Shown here: in pieces, positions 57,181 to 64,000 of the stretch
Position numbering within the stretch: the stretch's first letter is position 1
How the letters are laid out: the number at the start of each line of letters is the position of its first letter
Assembly: GCA_031841125.1 (NCBI GenBank)
Contig: CM063113.1
Location: 57,343,211 to 57,407,210 of the forward strand
DNA length: 64,000 nucleotides
Direction: 5' to 3'
Source of the DNA: Acanthococcus lagerstroemiae
Lineage: Eukaryota > Arthropoda > Insecta > Hemiptera > Eriococcidae
Position numbers and translations under genes: made by a program
The notes under the pieces: generated by a model
The model's input: only the letters and a program-made list of their open reading frames with translations
Told to the model about the DNA's origin: nothing
Databases searched by the model: none

Positions 57181-57409
57181 AGGTGCGTCTACATTAGGAT
57201 GATCAGCCTATTCATCCTGGATGATCAGCCCAAGATGAATGTAGTGTGGATGTGCGGATGATCAGCCAAAATGAAGCTGAAGGACATTAGCCTGGATGAT
57301 CATCTTTTATCCCCGATCGACTAATTGGCGGTCTGATCAAAAGATGATCATCATCCAGACACTGATCATCCAGAATGAATAGGCTGATCATCCTAATGTG
57401 GACGCACCT
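57181..57409. mobile_element. Harbinger-like MITE (229 bp) with TTA duplications
   Basis: Nearly perfect terminal inverted repeats of about 48 bp: AGGTGCGTCTACATTAGGAT followed by GATCAGCCTATTCATC at the left, and the inverse at 57,362-57,409. Flanks are TTA at 57,178-57,180 and 57,410-57,412. A 3-bp TTA/TWA duplication is the hallmark of PIF/Harbinger transposition. GATGATCA motifs recur in the interior. Two mismatches in the outer 45 bp indicate a young copy. Confidence 0.95.
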
Positions 57410-57412
57410 TTA

Positions 57413-58530
57413 GGTACATATGTTACTATTGGCTGCAAATTATGAAATTGGGACATTTTATGCAGTGATTAGGCATATAATAAAATGCCTATAGTCATTG
57501 TAGGTAAATTATAGAAAGAAGTCGAAATGTCTTCATTGTTTAATACTGCAAGAACGTTGGCTGTGACACCTGTTACAGAAGACATTAGCGCAACTCAGCC
57601 CCACAGAGAGAAAGAGAGGGCGTGGGGGAATTTCCACAGGCCCCTCTCCTTCCAGTTCAATTCGTTCTTTTGTTAAATGGAACAAAATTATCAGCTACGG
57701 AATAAAAGGTTGCATTCACGGTGTAAGGAACGATTGCTGATTTGATATACAGTATGATTAAAATTCAGGCCTTTTAAAGATACCGGGCTCACTGGAAAGT
57801 TTGGGTCCGGGGTATTCCCCCCCCCCCTCCTCTGAAGTAGGTTGACGCGACGATATTGGCATCGCATACTTTTATATCTCGCAACGCTAGTGTAATCGCA
57901 AAGTATAAGAATATACGGAAATTTAGTACTATTTGGCCCCTATTTCGGTTCGACGAAGTAGTGAGGAGGCTAACAAGGTATTTAAAGTGAGTCCAAAATG
58001 TTTGCTTCTTTTTCCCGATGCGCTGGAATTCAGTTAGTTCTTGGTTTTGACTCGCCCAAAGTGTCACTAGAGCACTTGAATCTCCATTTTCGGTTTATTT
58101 TCGAGATGGTAGTCGACTTAGTCGACTTCAGGGATTGACGAAGTGGGTTTAGTCATTTTGTAAAGTGACTGGCCTTTTGTGAGTCATTTTAAAAATTGAC
58201 GGTTTTCACACTGCGTATCCAACAATTACCATAGTGCCTCGACATTTTACTGAATGCCAGATTTCACAATTTGCTGCTAACTCATATATACATATGTCAT
58301 GAAAAATTTCTAGAGTGGGTACGTAATTGAACACTGGACATATCGTTTAAAATACAATGTTCAATTCCTAGAAGACAAACTTAAGCTGGAAAGAATAGAA
58401 TTCTATAGGTTTCAGAAAATTTCTCTGCGGATATCCGCTTCAAATTATTATAAGCGAACAGCTTCTTATTCCAAAATTAAAGAGTATAACATATTTCTGT
58501 ATGGGTGTCAGAGAAGGTCCCACTTTGTCG
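57413..58530. other. Stretch without recognised features
   Basis: AT-rich; C run at about 57,819-57,827. The minus-strand frame at 57,789-58,067 is unrecognised. Confidence 0.4.
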
Positions 58531-58544
58531 ATCCTGGAAAGTCC

Positions 58545-58862
58545 GGTAGTTTAATTTTTCGCATTTCTTTACGGTAAAAAATCAATAGTTTTTTTTTCGT
58601 ATTCCATCTTCACCAGAGTGCACCTCGGTTAATTTTCATGTTGGAAAGCTCGTCGAATGCTTATTTTGTAGCAAATCGCCTCTACTTCTCTACTTTCAGA
58701 ATATTTATGCGTATATTTACATATGTACTTGACAAGCAGTTACTAATTTCAATTTCGGGTTTTTCGTATTTCTTTAGTTGAAAAGTTGATTTCGTCGAAA
58801 TAGTTTTTTTCTTGTATTCCACTTTTAAAAGGGCGTGCTTCAGCGAATTTTCATGCTAAAAG
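58545..58862 (+). repeat. Diverged tandem duplication, period about 205 bp
   Basis: The blocks TTTTTCGCATTTCTTTA, TCGTATTCCA and AATTTTCATGTTGGAAAGC near 58,555-58,650 recur as TTTTTCGTATTTCTTTA, TTGTATTCCA and AATTTTCATGCTAAAAGCC near 58,760-58,863. Confidence 0.65.
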
Positions 58863-59212
58863 CCTAACCCAGGTCTCATTTTGAAGTTGGGGTTACCCTC
58901 CCCCTCCCGATACCAATTACTCCATATCGAAAAAGAGGGACCTTTTCTAGGGCACGTACCACGTACACATCTATCTGTAATTCGCATAAAATAGCATAAA
59001 ATATTTTCAGGCGATTAGTTCGAAATTCAGTGCAATTGAGCACAGATTTACAGCCCGAAGACGGTTACGTAAACTCTGCTGCTACCACGCTGGAAAGTGT
59101 GACTGTGCAGCTCTCGTCAGAAGTGTCAAAACACATGAATTATCATTCACGATACTGAGGTTAGTGCATGATGTTTGACGAGAGAGCACATTTGACCAGT
59201 CAAGGGCTCGAT

Positions 59213-59454
59213 CAGAGATGTTACAAAAAATTTTTCTGTGGAGGGGGGAGGGCAAAAATTGTTATGTTCCCAAATGACTCAACTCAAAATTCCCAAGTAT
59301 CAACACTTTTCGTATTGACTAGAAAAAATCGAAATGTTTTTTGGCTTATTGAATTTTTCCAACTTTTGATCCATCTACTAAAATTTCTCAACTCCGATGG
59401 AGGCTTGGGGGCACGCTGCCCCCTTCACCCGAGCCCCTCTTATTTTCGTCCCTG
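59213..59454. mobile_element. hAT-type MITE (242 bp), perfect 8-bp duplication
   Basis: The ends are CAGAGATGTTACAAAAA and TTTTCGTCCCTG. The duplication GGCTCGAT is exact at 59,205-59,212 and 59,455-59,462. It is the inverted relative of 42,493-42,731. Confidence 0.95.
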
Positions 59455-59638
59455 GGCTCGATGGGGAATCGACTAACTAGATTACATCGGCCTAAACTAC
59501 ACAGATGTACAGAGCTCATTGTATATCGTCAGGTATTCAAGCAGGGGTAACACACAGATTTGCAATTAATGGTAAGGTGAAGGATGTGTGAGTGACTAAC
59601 ACTAGTATCTCAACAGACAACGATTTTTACCTAATTAA

Positions 59639-60204
59639 CAAATTGTAGCAATTAAAAAGGTCGAGGGCCTGACTATTGAAAAAGTCGGTAAAGTACTTAA
59701 TGAGCGATCTTATTCTGGAAAAAGGCAACTAAGTTCGCGAAAATTCTATCAACTTTCTTACAATCTCCATGCAGACAGTCTCACTCATAATGACTGCTGC
59801 TGGAGTCGTGTAGTGCTCCAAGAGAGGAAGACTCGCTCTATCATTTTCGATGTTCTTATTTCGTGAAACAGACGAAGGATGCTGTAAAGCCTCCCCCCGA
59901 TAGAAGTCGCGGGACTGCAACACACTGCGCGGATATCCACCAAGTTCGAATGGGTCTGGGTGATGTCATGCCAGCTGGAGAATACAGGCTGATAAGATCT
60001 GGGTACGGTCGTGAGTTAACGCCGTTATCCACCTCACCTCATCTATTTCATTTTATTGCAAGTTACGACAGCTTACATTCGGAAGACTTGCAACTGCCTG
60101 AGATCAAATCTAAGGTCTAAAATATTAAACGATATGCAGCAGCTGCCTTGGATGACATGCTTCAATACCGAAAAGACTATGCTCGAATAATAAGACTGAA
60201 GTAG
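59639..60204 (+). pseudogene. Broken coding sequence of unknown family
   Basis: Two consecutive open stretches read like one protein with lesions. At 59,639-59,863, 75 codons include IEKVGKVLNERSYSGKRQL and RVVLQERKTRSIIFDVLIS, then TGA. With a shift into the frame beginning GTG at 59,863, it continues DIHQVRMGLGDVMPAGEYRL and LPEIKSKV to TAA at 60,118. In the same frame it goes on through YAAAALDDMLQYRKDYARII to TAG at 60,202. One frameshift and one internal stop over about 185 codons suggest a pseudogene or a dead transposon ORF. I do not recognise it. Confidence 0.4.
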
Positions 60205-60987
60205 AGGATGAGCAGCCCCTGCTTCTTCACATTTTCAACCTGCAACTTTGAATACAGCAACTTAATAAGTAGTACTTATAATAATCGTAATTTTGTAGGA
60301 CTGAGGTTCTGCCTCCACTGTTCATACATCAGTTTTCTTCCAAGTAAAATATTAGTGTCAACTGTGAGTTCAATGACCCTTTTAACCTAGATACGTCATT
60401 GCTATTATTGATTACTCGAAATTTGATCTCTTCATCCCACTCCCTCTCCCATCGTCCAGGTGTTATAATTTTTATGCAAGGTACAGAATAAGTCTGAAAA
60501 TGAATTCAACACCCCAAAAAATTTTAATGTCCTAGTTTGAAATTTGGATTTTGGGATACCAAATGGAGTTAGAATGAGAATTTTGCAAATTCCGGAACTA
60601 TTACATAACGACTGCTTGGATGCATAACCACGGAACCCACAAAAGTTAAATTTTACAGGAGCGCATGTTGTGACGTGGGATACGCGGTTTGCTTGAATAG
60701 GTCATCTCATGAAAGAATTGATTTTGAGTAAGTTATTTTTTACACAACTGTGGAGAAGTACCTAAGATACCAGAAACTGTAAAAACCGCATTCTCGAAAA
60801 AATATGGGTTACATGGTTTTGCATCTGAACTGTCGATACGTTTACTTCGTTAATTTCTGTCACGATTTGTAGTTATGATCAAATCTCTATTAAACATAGT
60901 TCAACGATCCTTTGAATCTATGCAACAACATCTATATTGCATTATGTGAATTCTTCAACTTCAACCCCCGATCTTCCACCGAATCAG
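60205..60987. other. Stretch without recognised features
   Basis: At 60,520-60,570 a piece (AAATTTGGATTTTGGGATAC) resembles a string near 37,400, part of a worn dispersed family. Confidence 0.35.
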
Positions 60988-61028
60988 TGGACCACAAGTT
61001 GGAAATTACGGTTAAACTGTTATCAACA
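60988..61028 (+). CDS. Candidate small exon, plus strand
   Basis: A 30-base pyrimidine-rich tract (CCCGATCTTCCACCGAATCAG) ends in CAG. It is followed by 41 bp encoding DHKLEITVKLLST in the frame with two leading bases, and the donor TCAACA|GTAAGT. The exon is short and the evidence is only the two splice sites and an open frame. Confidence 0.25.
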
Positions 61029-61127
61029 GTAAGTTCCAAGGCTATTAAATCCTATAAAATGATACCTATAGAGCATTTCTCAAAATTTTGTATCTCAAGC
61101 TACCACCATTTCCAGGTACACACAATT

Positions 61128-61337
61128 CCTGGTTGGCCGAGTGGATAGCGCGATGGTCTCGGAATCCAAAGGTCCCAGGTTCGAGTCCACGTAGCAACTC
61201 ACCAGATTTCGACATAGGCCGGTTTTTCGGCCATAAGGGAAGAGGGCTAAGACAGCCCTAACAGCCTCCCCGACGTCTCTGAACTAATGCTCGAAAGGGC
61301 GGATTCCAGGACTCGGCGGAGAGCAAATTAGGAAAAG
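61128..61337 (+). mobile_element. tRNA-derived SINE, copy 3, perfect 14-bp duplication
   Basis: The head GGTTGGCCGAGTGGATAGCG has an intact A box, and AGGTTCGAGTCC an intact B box. The body contains GAGGGCTAAGACAGCCC and the end is AAATTAGGAAAAG. The flanks AGGTACACACAATT at 61,114-61,127 and 61,338-61,351 are identical. This copy defines the ends of the family (210 bp). Confidence 0.97.
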
Positions 61338-61464
61338 AGGTACACACAATTTGCAAATTGAGTGAGGACAAATCTTCACCACAAATAGATTCAGCGACCC
61401 TTCAAGCCCACGAAACGACATCCATACTGCCCTTTATGAAATTTCTGAGAACACCCCCCCCCCC

Positions 61465-61701
61465 ATGAGCCACTTATTACGAGTTTGGAAGCAAACCAAT
61501 GTTAAAATTGAATTTTGTGACCATGATCCTTCACATCCGTATCTCTATTCGATGAGTCAGATAGAAAGTCCGAAGAGTTGTCATGAAAAAGTCATTTCAG
61601 ATTTTGAAAAAACAAAAAAACACAAGGTGATCAATGGTACGGGAAAGCCGGAGTACAAACTTCAGAAATGGGTAGATGAGTACGTAGAGGACCAGGTTTG
61701 A
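61465..61701 (+). CDS. Unassigned coding-like ORF with stop
   Basis: The frame encodes 78 residues ending in TGA: VKIEFCDHDPSHPYLYSMSQ, ESPKSCHEKVISDFEKTKK, KLQKWVDEYVEDQV. Composition is balanced and charged, unlike chance frames here. The ATG follows an 11-base C run, and upstream DNA to 61,352 belongs to a CTGAATT-type repeat. The true 5' border may be a splice site or a break. Spaced Cys residues with ESPKSC faintly recall lectin-like MRH domains, but this is not enough to assign one. The SINE at 61,128 ends 127 bp upstream. Confidence 0.35.
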   Translation: MSHLLRVWKQTNVKIEFCDHDPSHPYLYSMSQIESPKSCHEKVISDFEKTKKHKVINGTGKPEYKLQKWVDEYVEDQV

Positions 61702-62207
61702 GGGTGATTTGCATCCTTTGTGCTTAATTAAGTTGGTGAGATAAAGAAATGCCAAAAAATCTGTGTTTTCTCCCGTAGCGTTTGTGTTAATGCATGACGG
61801 TATGCGAGGTTTTTTGAATCTCTTTTTTTTTTTTTAACATTCCTGGTCCAGTTGAGAAAAACTGAATAGAACTATTCTCACGTAAAATCGTTCCAGGAGT
61901 ATTTTTTGTTGACACTTTTTATAAAATGAGTATCTTCGGACTTATTGCGGAATATTTAAGTTGGTGGCACTTCTCATCTCCGTGAAGGGAAAGACAGCTG
62001 GGAGACACTCGGATTCCACGAGACTTTTAGGATCAGTTGTACCATCAATTGAACTTTGGTTGGACGCGTACTGATACTTCAAAATCGACGGATCATTGGG
62101 CGAAACTGCAGTTCAAGCGAAGTTTGAACACAGAACGAAGATTGCACACCTGGCCATTAATCATGATCCTGTGTGTCAGAATTTGGGCTTCTGTCAATTT
62201 TCTCATG

Positions 62208-62306
62208 CAGTAGTGTAGCCAAGGAGGGTGGTGGTCGGGGGGAATTTGGACACTCCTGACCATTCAGTCAAGAATAGACCCCCTCGAACACTAGGCTACA
62301 CCACTA
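62208..62306. mobile_element. hAT-type MITE (99 bp)
   Basis: The ends are CAGTAGTGTAGCC and GGCTACACCACTA. Flanks TTCTCATG (62,200-62,207) and TTCTCATA (62,307-62,314) are an 8-bp duplication with one mismatch. A sister copy is at 62,996-63,124. Confidence 0.92.
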
Positions 62307-62531
62307 TTCTCATACATTTGCTGTTCTTGTGGCTAATTGCTCTGGTGTAGTATGCGTACGTGAATCGTCTTCAGCCACGTTCTACAACATTGAGACGAGT
62401 TTTTGGAACCCTCTTTTTATGATCGTTGGGAAGCAGATATGAAAACGCAGGCATATTTTTTGTGTAGAATTTGGCGTGCAATATATTTATGACAGATTTT
62501 TCCGCTGCGATGCTTATTACTCGGGACACTT

Positions 62532-62729
62532 CTCTTTTTCATTTGTGCTCTCAACCCGGGCCCTGGAATCCACCCTTCCGAGCATTACCTCAGAGAAGTC
62601 AGGGAGACTGTTAGGGCTGTCTTAGCCCTCTTCTCTTCTTGCCGAAAAACCAGCTTAGGTCGAAATGTACCGAGTTGCTACGTGGGCTCGAACTCGGAAC
62701 CTCCGGACTCGGCCAACCAGACTCTCCTT
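62532..62729 (-). mobile_element. tRNA-derived SINE, copy 4 (head deleted in part)
   Basis: Minus-strand copy with CTGGTTGGCCGAGT directly followed by CCGGAGGTTCCGAGTTCGAG. About 26 bases of the tRNA-like region between the two boxes are missing. The flanks CTCGGGACACTT (62,520-62,531) and CTCGGGACATTT (62,730-62,741) differ at one base. Confidence 0.92.
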
Positions 62730-62995
62730 CTCGGGACATTTGTAAGAAACTGTGTGGCACCATTCTGCCTCCTGAGGGTTCCGAGACGCTGGGAGTTCCG
62801 CAGACTTTTAGTACGTTTATTAGTACTGTCATCCAGTACAGGAGCAAAACTCAGCTCCCGTACAATTTTGTCCATCCAACTGACCTTCTTCGATTAATTC
62901 AACTGGACTACGAATAAACACAAATATTTTATCAATATTAGGCCGAAATTTGTTAAATTCAAACGGGGAAGTGGCATTAACTTCAAAATGGAAAG

Positions 62996-63124
62996 CATTG
63001 GTGTAGCCAAGGCGAAGGCGGTTGAGGGGTCCGCCGTCTTGTGATTTCGAGCACTCCTTCCAACACCCCTACCCTTTTGGTCAATACCAGACACTCTTCG
63101 AACACCAGGCTGGCTACACTACTG
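62996..63124. mobile_element. hAT-like MITE, sister of 62,208
   Basis: It starts CATTGGTGTAGCCAAGG and ends GGCTGGCTACACTACTG. The inner strings GACACTC and CGAACACCAGGCT match the 62,208 copy. No clear duplication, so the ends may have drifted. Confidence 0.75.
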
Positions 63125-63139
63125 AAGGAGACCTTCGCT

Positions 63140-64000
63140 GCTCGCTGGGACTTCCATCACAGTTTTTTCGGTCTATAACGGGCGGACGGTAACTGCCGCA
63201 TATACATCAACCGTTACACGGGCACTATGCAAATGGACTCCAGCACTTCCAATACGGACGAGTGTGTAAATTTGAGTCGGTACAAGTTGGTAATGTCGCG
63301 CAGCCATAATCGCGTGCATTAATTGTGAACAAATCGGAACCGGACTAACATCGACCACACAGCGAAAATATTCTCAAATCTGGTATCGCACTTCTCGATC
63401 TAGTTCAATATGCCAGCCTTTCGCCGAATTATCAATTAATTTCACCGATCGAACACGCGAACAGATGGACCCTGACTGACCGCAGCCACGCGATCATCGT
63501 CACGCGATCTTCACTCTTCACTCCTCTCCGCGGTGCTCAATTCTCAGAGCAGAATCTTTTCTTTTTTTCTCTTTTTTTCGGCAGAACTCGCTCGCGATCA
63601 CACTCAGCGTGAGCACGGCATAGTCGAAAACCGGACGATGGAAATTTTATTTTTCCTTCTTACCGGTTCCGCTGCTGGTAATTATCTGCCCAACCGACAC
63701 AATATACACGCTGGAATGAGTGAACGCAATTTTTTTTCCGTCGTTTTATTATTCGCGATCCGTGCGACTCCGCTCGTACCTGCGTATAAATTACCGCCGC
63801 TGACCTTCAGACGAGATGCACACGACCAGCGGCTTCGGCATCAGGTACCAAGGTACAATCAACTGTCCGACTCGCGTTAGCCGGGCTATTTTTGTCGTCG
63901 TCACGGTGTCACCGCGCTGAGAAGTCGAATTTCACCAAAGACCCGCTGGGACCATCGAGCTCCACTCATGCGATGCAACCGAGCTGGACTGCGCGAAATG
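63140..64000. promoter_or_regulatory. CpG-rich segment, putative promoter or exon zone
   Basis: GC and CpG rise (for example CACGCGATCATCGTCACGCG). A TATAAA (63,785-63,790) is followed 24 bases later by TTCAGAC. The plus strand is open for 115 codons at 63,533-63,880, without known motifs. The segment probably belongs to a gene beyond the window edge; direction unknown. Confidence 0.3.

Noticed and set aside
61338..61464. In-frame upstream extension of the ORF at 61,465
   Set aside because: The 11-base C run shifts the frame, and the upstream DNA belongs to a dispersed repeat.
62611..62917. Frames of 65-92 codons on both strands
   Set aside because: They overlap the SINE at 62,532-62,729 and its flank.
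1..64000. LTR retrotransposons, Helitrons, CRISPR arrays, rRNA genes
   Set aside because: No paired LTRs, no convincing Helitron ends, no regularly spaced palindromic repeats and no conserved rRNA blocks were seen.

Overview
This window looks like nuclear DNA from an arthropod, most likely an insect with a repeat-rich genome. It is AT-rich, and no conserved gene family other than transposon proteins can be recognised. Short GC-richer segments are bounded by GT/AG splice consensus. Decayed RTE-clade and RNase H-bearing non-LTR retrotransposons, tRNA-derived SINEs and many short inverted-repeat DNA transposons are present. There are no bacterial operons, ribosome binding sites, rRNA genes or CRISPR arrays. 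Hemiptera is a guess only.

Candidate genes are sparse, with tiny exons in long introns; all are inferred from splice consensus, phase and composition. (A) On the minus strand, a first exon at 13,567-13,649 and a second at 6,490-6,596 join in phase. They encode an N-terminus that is Arg/Ser-rich and free of acidic residues, like a mitochondrial presequence. (B) On the plus strand, exons at 26,919-27,051, 40,410-40,474 and 42,311-42,349 join in phase into a complete 78-residue basic protein. A 5' UTR exon may lie at 13,724-14,027, divergent from gene A across a CpG-rich promoter. (C) On the minus strand, exons at 55,839-55,923, 51,558-51,625 and 45,808-45,873 join in phase into a charged N-terminal sequence. 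Other coding candidates lie at 19.2-19.8, 44.6-44.8 and 61.5-61.7 kb, with a broken coding stretch at 59.6-60.2 kb. None could be assigned a function.

Layout. 1-13 kb: mostly repeats, with an RTE relic (4.6-5.3 kb, minus) and a non-LTR RT/RNase H relic (8.3-9.8 kb) that carries a hAT MITE. 13-14 kb: inverted and tandem 72-bp repeat beside the CpG-rich putative promoter. 14-27 kb: SINE, an uncertain ORF at 19.2 kb, degenerate repeats. 27-36 kb: a 0.9-kb foldback hAT element, an RTE relic between direct repeats, several dispersed families, and a hAT-like insertion. 39-42.4 kb: SINE and the gene B 3' exons. 42.5-58 kb: hAT, foldback, MITE and Harbinger-like insertions within or around gene C. 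59-63 kb: coding relics with SINE and hAT insertions. 63.1-64 kb: another CpG-rich segment.

The best supported content is the mobile DNA. Seven hAT-type insertions have 8-bp target-site duplications, exact or with one mismatch. There is one 229-bp Harbinger-like MITE with TTA duplications, four SINE copies (one with a perfect 14-bp duplication), two RTE relics, one RNase H LINE relic, and several families represented by two or three copies inside this one window.
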